64,000 nucleotides of DNA from Uranotaenia lowii (lineage: Eukaryota > Arthropoda > Insecta > Diptera > Culicidae), in the NCBI RefSeq assembly GCF_029784155.1, contig NC_073691.1:60959746-61023745 (forward strand). The letters are read 5' to 3'. The translations under genes and the position numbers were made by a program. The stretch's first letter is position 1, and each line of letters begins with the position of its first letter. The notes beneath the pieces were generated by a model that searched no databases, was not told the origin of the DNA, and worked only from the letters and a program-made list of their open reading frames with translations. Shown piece after piece: positions 21,526-32,126 of this stretch.

Positions 21526-21771
21526 CTAATAAGTACACTGGGAAACGACTTTCTGGCAGTGGCATTTGGTATTGATGGTTGATTTGTCATCGCACTTTTT
21601 CGATTTCCGGAATGAAGTTGATTTGGAACCACTTAGGCTGCATCGGCCGATCACTCCCGGAGGAGGATGGTCGACCGAATCCGTAGGGTTGTTACTATCC
21701 ACACTTTTATCTCTAGCCCCTCGAGATTTCCCCCCAAACAGAGACGTAAGACGTTTCTTCAGCCACAACAT
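21526..21771 (-). CDS. 81-residue ORF in putative 5' exon of the kinesin-13 gene
   Basis: On the minus strand an ATG at 21771 opens MLWLKKRLTSLFGG and continues for 81 codons, rich in Ser, Lys and Cys, to a stop at 21526. It lies about 85 bases upstream of the kinesin exon's acceptor, in sequence with higher GC than the surroundings. I cannot find a donor that would join it in frame to the kinesin exon. It may be a 5' untranslated exon with an upstream ORF, an alternative N terminus, or non-coding. No domain is recognised. Confidence 0.3.
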   Translation of the reverse strand: MLWLKKRLTSLFGGKSRGARDKSVDSNNPTDSVDHPPPGVIGRCSLSGSKSTSFRKSKKCDDKSTINTKCHCQKVVSQCTY

Positions 21772-22058
21772 GACGGCGGAAACACCTCGTTGCTCATAGG
21801 CTGATAGGCCTTCACCCGAAATTGACAATTAATTAAACTCTGACACCCCCACAACTGCTAAAGTTGGCACTTTTTGACCGACTAATGGCCGACGATTTGC
21901 TTTGGGTGATACCCGCGGCGAATTTGGTACACACACTGCTTCTTGTTCACTCTGTCTGTCATCGGAAGAACGGCTATTGCCGCACTGGAAAGGCGCTTTT
22001 CGTCAACTGGAGAGCCACACTTCGGGGAAAGCCAACTGCGCGGCACTAGCAGTGAAAA

Positions 22059-22063
22059 ACTGA
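22059..22063 (-). promoter_or_regulatory. candidate arthropod initiator TCAGT
   Basis: On the minus strand GTAGTCAGTTTTTCAC contains the arthropod initiator TCAGT, with non-repetitive, GC-balanced 5'-UTR-like sequence after it and CGACGA-rich DNA before it. It would put a transcription start about 620 bases upstream of the kinesin exon. The assignment is tentative; other starts up to about 22450 are possible. Confidence 0.3.
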
Positions 22064-22560
22064 CTACCGACTACTCAATTCAATAATATCCCAAATAATG
22101 GCGGTGTTTGTTGCTGCTTGTTGTTTTTTTCTCCGTTGCTACTGTGATCGGTTTCGGTTGACTTGAGTCGTCGCCGTCGTCTGTTTACGGCGTCGTCGTT
22201 GCTGTAGCACGTTTTTTCCTCTGTTTATGTCCTGCCGCGGCAACAGCGTCGCACGATTTGAACCTGGCCGTCCGTCGTCGTCACCACAGCCGGACGACAG
22301 TCACATGTTTTTCTCACACATGTCAGCTGTATTGTGGAAACCGTGGCCGCATAAAACAAGTTGGACTGGAAGGAGGAGAAACAAAGTGGTGTCCGAAACA
22401 AAGCGGTCATCGGCTAGCAAACAACGGCGGCGAACACCTCAAACGCGCCGTCAACCGGAACCCTTCGGTTCGTCTTAGTTAGAGGAAGGAAAGCGAGATG
22501 CCTGATTTGGTGCTAGGGGCCTAGGGGTCGTCGTCGTTGTTTTGGGAAACTCGTAAAAAC
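22064..22560. promoter_or_regulatory. GC-rich putative promoter region
   Basis: Base composition changes sharply here: many CGTCG/CGACG runs (22160-22290 and 22420-22540) and no repeats, compared with AT-rich DNA on both sides. In insects such islands often mark 5' ends of broadly expressed genes. The overlapping short ORFs on both strands look like a consequence of low stop-codon density and not like genes. Confidence 0.4.
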
Positions 22561-22895
22561 GAATAATTGGATGAACCGACCGAGGGGTAGGATAGCGATC
22601 GAATAAAGGCAGTCCAATTAATTGTATCTACGTATGTTTTTAACGTAAAAGCAAGTGACAGTATGTGTCGATGAATTAATAACGATTTGGTGCCGCCTGT
22701 CCGTAGGCTGGAGTTACTTATGTAGTAGGCTTAGTATTTATGGGAGCTCTTATATCTTTTAAGTTTAAAAGTTAGTTTAGCTTAAAGAAAAAAGAAATAT
22801 TGAGGACCACAGAGACACATATTGAGAATTGGCAACCGAAAATGGGAGAATTTGGCTTTGAAACTTAAATTTTTTAAATGAAATACACTTGTGTA
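22561..22895. other. no gene seen
   Basis: Transition from GC-rich to AT-rich DNA before the mariner element; nothing recognised. Confidence 0.5.
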
Positions 22896-22897
22896 TA

Positions 22898-24104
22898 AAG
22901 GGTGATACGGTCAAAATTTGGTCAAGGGAAAACGCGTGTAAATCGGTGAAATCGTTTATTTAAAAAATCAAATTAAATTTCTTTTTCAAGTTTAATTAGT
23001 ATAAAATTCAGGAAAAATATTCAGTTAGGCTTCCGCTTTTCCAAATCCGAATTACCGTGCCTTACGCTTAACCCCTGCCATCAGATTTTGTACAGCCACC
23101 TTGTCCACCTTCTTCGCCGCAGAAAGCTAGTTTGCCTTGAACTACTGCTCGCCCGTAGCAGTATTTCTCAATTGGGCGGAGCTCTGGCGTGTTGGGAGGG
23201 TTCTTGTCCTTGGGAACCACCTGCACGTTGTTGGCGGCGTACCACTCCATGGCCTTTTTACCGTAATGGCAAGATGCCAAATCCGGCCAAAACAGTACGG
23301 AACAACCGTGTTTCTTCAGGAAAGGCAGCAGACGTTTATTCAAACACTCTTTCACGTAAATTTCTTGGTTGACAGTCCCGGAAGCTATGAAAATGCTGCT
23401 TTTCAAGCCACAGGTACAGATGGCTTCCAAAACCAGATATTTCTTCGCGAACTTTGACAGTTTCATGTGCTTGAAAATATCTGCTACCTTTCCCCTTCCT
23501 TTTGCCGTATAAAACTCTTGTCCCGGAAGCTGCTTATAGTCGGCTTTGACGTAGGTTTCGTCGTCCATTACCACGCAGTCAAACTTCGTCAGCATCGTCG
23601 TGTACAGCCTCCGGGAACGCGCTTTGGCCGTCGTATTTTGTTTATCATCGCGATTTGGAATCACTACCTTCTTGTAAGTCGATAGTCCGGCTCGTTTTTT
23701 GGCTCGATGCACGGTTGTAGACGATACACCCAGCTTATTTGCGGCATCTCGGAGAGAGAGGTTAAAGTTTCGCTTGAAACTACCGGCAACTCTCTTTGTC
23801 GTCTCAGGGGCTTCCGGTTTTCGTTTTCTACCCGATCCAGACTTCGACAAACGTTTCCCAAACACTTTAATTACATTTGTAACGGTTGATTTGGCAACTT
23901 TTAGCGATTTTGCCAGCTTTTGATACGCTGCTCTTCTTCCTTGGACGGCATTTTAACAACTGAAGAGTTAATTCCAAAATCAAAATAGGAGCAATATTCT
24001 ACACACACGCACATTCAAAATGAGGGGTGTTCAGGTTTTTTAAATGTAAAATTGAAAGAAATACGTCAAGTTGATATTGACCAGATTCTGACCGTATCAC
24101 CCTT
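22898..24104 (-). mobile_element. ITmD37E-type mariner element, broken
   Basis: The element is 1207 bp, with TA at 22896-22897 and 24105-24106. Both ends read AAGGGTGATACGGTCA, then A-AAT-TGGTCAA. The transposase is encoded on the minus strand. The D-to-E spacing of the catalytic triad is 37 residues, the mark of the ITmD37E group first described in mosquitoes. Lesions in the gene make it non-autonomous. A shorter relative lies at 59305-60023 on the plus strand. Confidence 0.85.
23068..23953 (-). pseudogene. ITmD37E mariner transposase, frameshifted
   Basis: The likely original start is the ATG at 23953 (MPSKEEEQR), but the frame shifts near 23930; the open part runs 23865-23068. Domains: an N-terminal helix-turn-helix (LSLRDAANKLGVSSTTVHRA) that binds the terminal repeats, then the DDE core with D in DCVVMDDETY, D in LFWPDLASCHY and E in LRPIEKY, 37 residues after the second D. 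After PIEKY about 44 bases found in the related copy at 59.7 kb are missing, so the C terminus is read out of frame and ends early. The enzyme would cut and paste the element by binding its ends; as it stands it should be inactive. Confidence 0.85.
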
Positions 24105-24226
24105 TATGTCTACTCATGCGCTCACGACTTATTTTCCAAAAAATGTTTCTGAACAAATCTGGAGTTAAACCATTTCCCAAAAATGTCAATTTGATATTAC
24201 TGCTGGATCGTCAGCTATTCCTATAG

Positions 24227-25036
24227 GGCTCTTGCTACACACCAACAAAGATGGAAAACATTGTGTCTCAATACCGTGGAGGATTTTTGGTGAGTTTCCT
24301 TTGAATTTATCTGAAGTGAATTATTAAATTTTATGAAGAGATTAATCACCATAATGTATGTTTGTTACTTTAATTTATCGGCCTTATCGGTGAAAAGTGA
24401 TGTCCTTTTTAGTAGGGACATCTAAAGATTATGAAATTTTATAGATGGATAGAAGGTGCGGAACAAAAAAAATGTGATGATAACGCTTCTAAATAAATTC
24501 TACCCGCTCATTTTCACCATCTTTCATTTCATCTAACCTTCTATCCATCTATAAAATTTCATAATCTTTAGATGTCCCTACTAAAAAGGACATCACTTTT
24601 CACCGATAAAGTCGATAAATTAAATGAATTATTAAAGTTTTAAATTCAGCCGACGACGATTGGTTCTCAGGAAGGATCGAACGAATTGGAAGCTGCAAAA
24701 TTCCAATTTGTCCGATAAGGGTACAAACACCAAACCGGAAAGTGCAAGAGATGTGTTTAGAATCTGGTTCGCTTGTTGGCCAAAATGTCGTCTGCAGATC
24801 AACGTTAGCATAAGTGTAAAAGTGAGTACCTTAAACATTATTTATTGTTACACTACGATTCTAAAGTTGCTAGTGCTTAATTGCCTATATTTCATTCAAT
24901 GTTTTTAGGGAAAATAATTTTTGTCATTCATTTGTATCTTGTTAACTTAAATGTTTTCTATTTTCTTCTCTTCTTTACAGGTAGACTTCCGAAAAATTTG
25001 GTCAGGATGAAAACGAAGTGGCAAAACTTAAGATAA
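24227..25036 (+). other. possible three-exon small transcript
   Basis: Three segments have good splice signals on the plus strand: 24227-24289 (preceded by CTATAG, followed by GTGAGT; contains ATG at 24251), 24650-24821 (preceded by TTCAG, followed by GTGAGT) and 24981-25036 (preceded by TTCTTCTCTTCTTTACAG). AATAAA follows at 25052. The middle segment has an open frame (RKDRTNWKLQNSNL and on), and the last ends in a stop just before the poly(A) signal. I cannot join all three in one frame with the best donor sites, and I recognise no domain. The first intron contains the hairpin element 24374-24619. It may be a decayed gene or retro-derived exons; the evidence is only the run of splice-like sites. 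Confidence 0.3.
24374..24619. mobile_element. TTAA-flanked hairpin MITE
   Basis: A 246-bp foldback: 24374-24457 and the reverse complement of 24536-24619 match over about 84 bases with only two differences, both in the first ten bases. The loop is about 78 bases. TTAA lies on both sides (24370-24373 and 24620-24623), which fits a piggyBac-type duplication, although TTAA is itself palindromic. The near-perfect arms mean either a young insertion or strong folding constraint. RNA from this site would form a long double-stranded hairpin. Confidence 0.7.
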
Positions 25037-25079
25037 ATTAATTGTTTGAAAAATAAAATTTATTTTTGTTTATCAAAAT

Positions 25080-25713
25080 AAATATTGGTGCCGTAATCCG
25101 GGGTAATATTGACCACTTTTTGTAACATTTTTCGATAATTTTTTTCTGTTAAGAGGAATGTGGCATGTTTCTTATTTTTAAAACCAGTACTGGACTCCTA
25201 TGAACGTAAAACATGGTTGCAAAAATTTTCTGGACTACTTTAAATTTGATTTAAAAATCGATTTCGTCGCTATTCAGGAATCCATGCTTTGGGGTTACAT
25301 TGATCAGTAACCATTTTCACGATTTTAACGAGTTTTCTTGATCATAAAGTATACAAAACACCTTCATAATTATTTAAAAATTCTAATTTATCAATTTTAT
25401 TTTCCTTTTTAACGTTTTCAATTAAAACAATTATCATCGAAACATAACAAAGATGCTGCATACATCCAGGGGCAAAAATTATAATAATTGCTAAATAGTT
25501 GAAGCTTCAAATTACAAATGAAAATTTACCTTCACACATTCCCCTAAGGCCGCCCACTATTTCCATTTTCATTTTTTTCTTCAAAGTTAATCATTTGATA
25601 AGATTCCTATCAATTTGTCCAATAAGGGCTTACTCTTGGAAAATGTCCTTACTTTTTAAATATCAAAAATTTATCATTAAATGACTATAAAAGTAGCACT
25701 TTAACTATACATA
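25080..25713. other. AT-rich stretch, no gene seen
   Basis: No ORF or repeat ends recognised. Confidence 0.55.
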
Positions 25714-25715
25714 TA

Positions 25716-26989
25716 CACTGAGGTTTTTTTTACGCGGTTTTTTTTTACACGTTTTTTTTTTACGCGGCTTTTTTTACGCGGATTTTCGAATTAACGCGGT
25801 TTTTTTTTACGCGGATTTTCGAATTAACGCGGTTTTTGAGAGAAAATATTCTAAGACTTTTTCAAAGGAAAACACTTAGAATCTTTTTGTAGTTGGGAAT
25901 ATCTTAGCTCTGAGACTAAGAACGTGATACATGATATCTGAGACCTGAGACCTGAGACTTGAGACCTGAGACCTGAGACCTGAGATCTGAGACCTGAGAC
26001 ATGAGACATGAGACATGAGACATGAGACCAGAGACATGAAACATGAGACCTGAGATATAAGACCTGAGACATAAGACCTGTGACATGAGACATGAGACCT
26101 GAGACATGAGACCTGAGACATGAGACATGAGACATGAGACCTGAGACCTGAGATATGAGACATGAGACATGAGACATGAGACATGAGACATGAGACATGA
26201 GACATGAGACCTGAGACATGAGACATGAGACCTGAGACCTGAGACATGAGACATGAGACCTGAGACCTGAGATATGAGACATGAGACATGAGACATGAGA
26301 CATGAGACATGAGACCTGAGACATGAGACATGAGACCTGAGACCTGAGACATGAGACATGAGACCTGAGACCTGAGACCTGAGACCTGAGACATGAGACA
26401 TGAGACATGAGACATGAGACATGAGACTTGAGACATGAGACATGAGACATGAGACTTGAGACCTGAGACCTGAGACATGAGACATGAGACATGAGACATG
26501 AGACCTGAGACCTGAGACCTGAGACCTGAGACATGAGACATGAGACATGAGACATGAGACCTGAGACCTGAGACATGAGACATGAGACATGAGACATGAG
26601 ACCTGGGATATGTGACCTAAGACATGAGACCTGAGACATGAGACATCAGACGATCTGAATTCCACACTGTCAAATAAGCCTCACTATATTCTACTATTCC
26701 ATTAATTTAATTGATTTTGTTTTTTATCTTAAAAATAAACTATCATTGTACACAAATTTTCAAATAATCATGGTTCTTACGCGTTTTTTTAGTAACGTGC
26801 TTTTTCGCGCGAATTTTTTAATTAAAATAGTTTTTTTACGCGGTTTTTCGAATTAACGAGGTTTTTTTTTACGCGGATTTTCGAATTAACGCGGTTTTTT
26901 TTTACGCGGATTTTCGAATTAACGCGGTTTTTTTTTACGCGGGTTTTTTTTTACGCGGGACGAAATACCGCGTAAAAAAAACCTGAGTG
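25716..26989. mobile_element. ACGCGG-ended element A with internal minisatellite
   Basis: The ends read CACTGAGGTTTTTTTT then ACGCGG, and in reverse CACTCAGGTTTTTTTT then ACGCGG, a 22-bp inverted repeat with one mismatch, between TA dinucleotides. Inside each end are repeats of TTTTTACGCGG and TTCGAATTAACGCGG. The middle is a 7-bp minisatellite. There is no transposase. A second, truncated and inverted copy lies at 27452-27991. Confidence 0.7.
25940..26645 (-). repeat. 7-bp minisatellite, GAGACMT, ~100 units
   Basis: The plus strand is a run of GAGACCT and GAGACAT units with rare GAGACTT or GAGATAT variants. Since 21 bases hold three units, every minus-strand frame stays open and gives long Ser/Val/Leu repeats; these are not genes. 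Longer blocks of the C/A pattern are themselves repeated (for example around 26110-26215 and 26215-26340), which points to growth by unequal exchange or slippage. Confidence 0.95.
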
Positions 26990-27451
26990 TACAAAGAATA
27001 AAAGTTGTTCTTTCACATTCAACCTCCCGTTTGCTTCTAAATACTTTTTGGTATCATCAGAAGAGCTGTTTGTTTGCAAGCCTTGGAAAAAAATAGAAAT
27101 TTTAAGACTTTGAAATTACATTTTTACTAACAGAAAACAATTTCTAATACAAACCAAATTTCGTCTATTTGATACTCATTTAATAGGCCTTCAAATGTAG
27201 AAAACAGTTTTCAAAAACTCAAACTATGGACTAAGTTATTGATGATAATGTGGAAAAATTTATTGATGATCAAAGTTACCGTGGTGATCAAAGTTACCCC
27301 GTTTTACGGTACTGTATTTGTAGAAATGAAAGAAAATAATAAGATCAAAGAATAAATTATTTAAAATCAAAATCAAAATAACTTGTAAATAAAGAAAAAT
27401 TGCTGGAGGGATGTGGGATTCTGAATCAAAATATTTGAGATTTTGAGTCAG
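26990..27451. other. spacer between inverted minisatellite elements
   Basis: AT-rich DNA, no gene recognised. Confidence 0.5.
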
Positions 27452-27991
27452 TTACTAAAAAAACGCGTAAGAACCATGATTATTTAAAAATTTGCGTACA
27501 ATGATAGTTTATTTTTAAGATAAAAAACAAAATCAATTAGATTAATAGTGAGGCTTATTTGACAGTGTGGAATTCAGATCGTCTCATGTCTTATGTCTCA
27601 GGTCTCATGTTCCATGTTTCAAGTCTCAGGTCTCATGTCTCAGGTCTCATGTCTTATGTCTCATGTCTCATGTCTCATGTCTCAGGTCTCAAGTCTCAGG
27701 TCTCATGTCTCATGTCTCGTGTCTCAGATCTCGAGTCTCATATTTCAGGTCTCAAATCTCATGTCTCAGGTCTCAGGTCTCAAGTCTCAGGCCTCAGGTC
27801 TCAGATCTCATGTATCACGTTCTTAGTCTCAGAGCTAAGATTTTCCCAACTACAAAAAGATTCTAAGTGTTTTCCTTTGAAAAAGTCTAAGAATATTTTC
27901 TCTGAAAAACCGCGTTAATTCGAAAATCCGCGTAAAAAAAGCCGCGTAAAAAAATACCGTGTAAAAAAACCGCGTAAAAAAAACTTCAGTG
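27452..27991. mobile_element. ACGCGG-ended element B, inverted and truncated
   Basis: The reverse complement matches element A: the outer end CACTGAAGTTTTTTTT then ACGCGG is followed by the same AAGACTTTTTCAAAGGAAAACAC-type block (27840-27890 against 25852-25900) and the minisatellite. After it, CAGACGATCTGAATTCCA-CACTGTCAAATAAGCC (A, 26647) is matched at 27540-27580. Homology stops at a CGCGTTTTTTTAGTAAC block, so the other terminus is lost. TA follows the intact end (27992-27993). Confidence 0.7.
27578..27815 (+). repeat. 7-bp minisatellite, inverted copy, ~34 units
   Basis: CTCAGGT and CTCATGT units, the reverse complement of the array in element A, but shorter and with more variants such as CTCGTGT. 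The open frames here are again an effect of the 7-bp period. Confidence 0.93.
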
Positions 27992-27993
27992 TA

Positions 27994-28719
27994 CTTGTTT
28001 GTGATTTTACTCGAAAGTTAACACTAAAAGATACCGTTTCCAGCAAAAAAGTGAAAATGACCTAAAAGTCACATGGGACAGTTTTGCTTGGAACGGCAGT
28101 CCAGCCCAGCCAAGAAGATGCTAAATTTTGTTGCATATATTAAGGCGTTTACATCACCTGTTTATGCTTTGTTTATGCAATCTAATGATGTCATGAAAAA
28201 TAAATTAAATCCTGGCATCTTGGACAATCGCAAAAAGTGTTGATCAGAGATGCCGTCCGAATAAATTCATCACTTTTTTCCTTAGTTTACGTACCGTGAT
28301 AAAAAAAAATTGAGAAATTTCATTTAATTTTCAATTTTCATTAGTCAGCACGAAAATCTTTAATGGCACCGATTCATACAGCATAGTTCACAATAGTAAT
28401 CGTTGGATCTATGTTTTAGTTAATTTGGCGAAAGTCAGATTCGCTTTTAATTAATTTTAAGATACAATGATAGTGGAAAGATTTGTGTTTATTTATGCTC
28501 GTTGGAGATGTATTGGCAATTTTCACCAATCACTGCGATGAGTGATATTTCGATACTGAAGAAGCTCGTTTTTTTTTAAACTATCGTTACTTAAAGGTGC
28601 TCCTGAACAGGTCCTATACATTTTGAAAGATAATCCAATTTCGAGTAACGAGATGAAAAGAGATGTTTCCAAGGGATGATTTGAATTGCAATGAATAAAA
28701 TCTGTGCAGGAAGGAAAAA
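27994..28719. other. AT-rich stretch, no gene seen
   Basis: Nothing recognised. Confidence 0.5.
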
Positions 28720-28870
28720 TTAAACACTTTCTTCTGTGAATAACTTGCGTGGATAACTTGCAATGCGTGGATAAAAATTGATGAAATTGTCAGTAAAACT
28801 TCCTAGTATGATAATGTTTACATTTGTAAAATATGGTGATAAACTGACAAGTGATAAAAATAAAAACACT
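28720..28870. repeat. solo fragment of the 51.2-kb mariner-like family
   Basis: GTGAATAACTTG, AAAATTGATGAAATT, TCAGT-AA-CTTCCTAGT and TTACATTTGTAAAAT blocks match the terminal 120 bases of the element at 51228-52316. Only one end is present, and no ORF. Confidence 0.5.
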
Positions 28871-31800
28871 AACTTTTATTTTCGAAGAGATAGAGACAAA
28901 TTTTGTTCTTCAAAGTAGTAGATAACATTAAAATATGAAACATTGATGAAATAATGAGAGCTCTATCTCTATTCACTGAAGAGTTATAAAGCATACTTAA
29001 AATTTGTTTTTTACACTTAACTATTGTAAGTTTTGAATCAACATAAATATAATATTAACAACATTTATTGAGACACTCAAAACGCAATTTATGCACTAGA
29101 TCTTAAGTCTCCACGACCTTTCCTTCCGAAGTTATCGCAATTTCAAGTTTTATTTTTCCTTAATTTTGCGAACAAACGTAAAACGAGACAAGTGGATCCA
29201 TAAATAAAATACCACATCTTGAAGCTTGATTCAAGTACTACAAATTAAGTTTGAAATAGTTCGTCTCCACGCGCCCGTTTTTGAGTGACATAAATTTGTT
29301 GACAAGACTACAAATCTTAATTCTTAATATTCCACCAAAATCAGATTAAGCTACATAATTCAGATAGAGATCAATCAAACAAACTATTTTCAATCATCTC
29401 TAAAAACTATAGACATTTATACATTTGAACGGTTTGGGGTTTTTTGAAGATTTCATTTTATGTAAAATCATAAACTGAGAAAACAATCTGTAAGATTTTC
29501 ATCATGAAAAAAACTGCAAGCATTGAAGATAAAACATTCAGAATATAGAAAATTAATCTAAATTTTTGTTAAAATTAGGTTTCTGATCAATGCGAAATTA
29601 GAGTCAGAATCTATAATTTAAGATGTTTCATTCAAATGACTTTGAACTCATCATTTGGATTATACATAAGGCTGTGTCATTTCATCAGAGCATTTCAATG
29701 CTCCAAAATCAATAGCTTTCTTGTTAAAATAATATTTCTGAAAATTGAACGGAGAATCTGTCATTGTTGCTGGATTCTTTTCATGAAAAAAATAATGCCC
29801 TTTTTGGGGCGTCATTATTTTTTTCTAGCTTCTCTTACCGCTTCGCCGTCTTTGGCAAAGTTGAAGAAAAATTTTCCAGTAAGCTCAATAAATTTGGATG
29901 TCATTTCTATTGCGTAAGAACAAAATATTCAAAAAAAAAACCAAAAAATTTTCGCTTTTTTTCATACAAAATTTCAAAGCAAAACCCGGGATACGAAAAA
30001 CCTTAACTTATTATAAAGCTTGATTCGTAATCTGCTATAAATGCTTATATATCAATTAAATTTTCAAACTATCGAAGATTATCCTGATTTGAAATGGGGT
30101 ATAGACTGGATTAAGAGACTAAAATCTAGAAATTGTGATGGATTTTTTATTTTGCCAATACGAATATGATTCGAATAAAGTATCATGGTTCTGACCGCAT
30201 ATTTATTATTTCAAATGAATGTGACGTCCAAAAATGTATCAGAATTCTGAACATGAGATGAGTTTTAAGAGTAAGAATATTAATTCTGCTTCGAGATTTT
30301 GTTCTTCAACCAAATTTCATTAGATATTAAAAATGTGATGTATAGACTGGAGCATCTCTCAAAACCCTTCTTTAACATCTACTATAGTTATTTTATTTTA
30401 TTATCAAATAAATTGAAAACATACAGAAAATTTCAATTCTTACAAAACATATCAAGAAAATTTAATTGGCGTGTTAACATAAAGTTTTTTTAATTTTCTT
30501 TTATAGTAAAAAAATTCACATCGAGCTGCCCCTGAACCGATTCAGATAGTAACCCATATTAATCATGGGCTTCATTCTAGGCGCAAGCAAACTGTCTCTA
30601 AGACAACAGAAATATTCGGAAAACAACAAAAAGCGTACATAACGAAATTGGAAAACCACGTGTACTTTGTTCACAAGTGGCGACTGAGTCGAAAAGTTTG
30701 ATCGATACGGCTGCCATACAACCGAATCCGAGAATATTTCGCGCCAATCATGCGCCATTCGTGATGATCACAAGGCTCTTCACGTGTACTCTCAGGTTTA
30801 AAATCTGATTACCACAATAGAATGAAACTGGACAGCTCGGCATATAAGTTGTGGATTAGAGACTTCACGAATTTAATAAAACCTGAACAAAACTTAGTCA
30901 ACATATTTCCTGAGTCCGTTAACCGTAGGCGAGAGAGAAAAAAAAACATATCGATAAACTGCCCTCTCATCACTACTAAGTGTCACTAATCGATAGCTAC
31001 CCCATAATTGGTGCTGACCCTGTACATTATAACTGTTTTCGTGTTCAGATGATACTGGAAATATTTCCTTCCTCAGTTGGATGAACTTTGTGTCATTTGT
31101 CATCTCCCATCCCGTACCACCACAATGGCGATCACAAGCAAGTAAGCAACCATTCGTGCCCATTTTTGGAAATTTCGCCCACCAGCCAATGTGTGTGAGC
31201 TGTTCCGATCAAAAGTTTCGGTATACTGCATCTGTTGAGGAATCTACTGGATTGAAAGAAAACAAATTAAATTAAATAATTTAAAATCATGTGAAACTAG
31301 AAAAATAAAGATGAGCAAAGCGTGGAGTGAGTGTTTTCACAAATCGATAAAGCTTCGCTGTATCCCGACAGTCGAAAGCCATATTTAATAGACAGCACCA
31401 CAACTAATAATCGAATCGAAATTTCCTCAATGCGGCAATCGCTTCGACGGTTTATTGTTGTGGGAAAAAATGGGCAACCTTCCTAATGACTACTAATGGT
31501 CTGTCACCCGGTGGAATGATGATGATTGTTATGAGAAAACAGCTAAAGTAGAAAATATATTTGGCTTAAGAACTATTTTATCGAAATTTTGTTTTTTTTC
31601 ACTTTTTTTTAATCAAACTACATTTAACATCAACTTGAGTACAACTAAGTTTGCAACTAATTGCTAGCCAAAAATAGTTGCTTCAATTTTTTTTAAAATG
31701 ATTTTTTTTCGTGCGACACGTTTCCGGTTGCACAATAATGAGATTAACAGGAAAGACTTAGTTTTTGATTCGAGTCACACATTAAGCCTTCCTTCCTACT

Positions 31801-32126
31801 GATAAAGAGATGCTCAGGGAAAAAACATATGACAGTTTATGACAGCTTTGCTGATAAATCACCAAATGTGCCTTCGCTTTAAGAACACAGGTGGTATGAA
31901 GAATCATCACAAATAACACTGGCAAAAATGACGTTATTATTTACGTCGAAATATGAATGACTCATTAGCTTAAGTGTTAATCGTATTATCTCTCTAGGGT
32001 TGAGTTGCCTTCCGTCCCGCAAAAGCGGGCCATGTTCTGTATTTTTTTAAAATGTCTCAGCGTCCTAAGTTATCAAATAAAATATAAATATTCCGGAATT
32101 TGATCGAATTACTATATCCAAACTGT
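28871..32126. other. long AT-rich stretch, no gene recognised
   Basis: Several ORFs of 60-95 codons occur on both strands (such as 29636-29917 and 30516-30758), none with a domain or splice context. The part from 30520 to 31280 is less AT-rich and free of visible repeats, so it could hold regulatory DNA, but nothing specific can be named. Confidence 0.5.

Noticed and set aside
25851..26665. Three overlapping minus-strand ORFs of 235-262 codons rich in Ser, Val and Leu
   Set aside because: They are translations of the 7-bp minisatellite in all three frames; 21 bases make seven codons without a stop. No start context and no coding signal.
27559..27918. Plus-strand ORFs of 77-119 codons with the same VSGLRSQ-like text
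   Set aside because: Translation of the inverted copy of the minisatellite.
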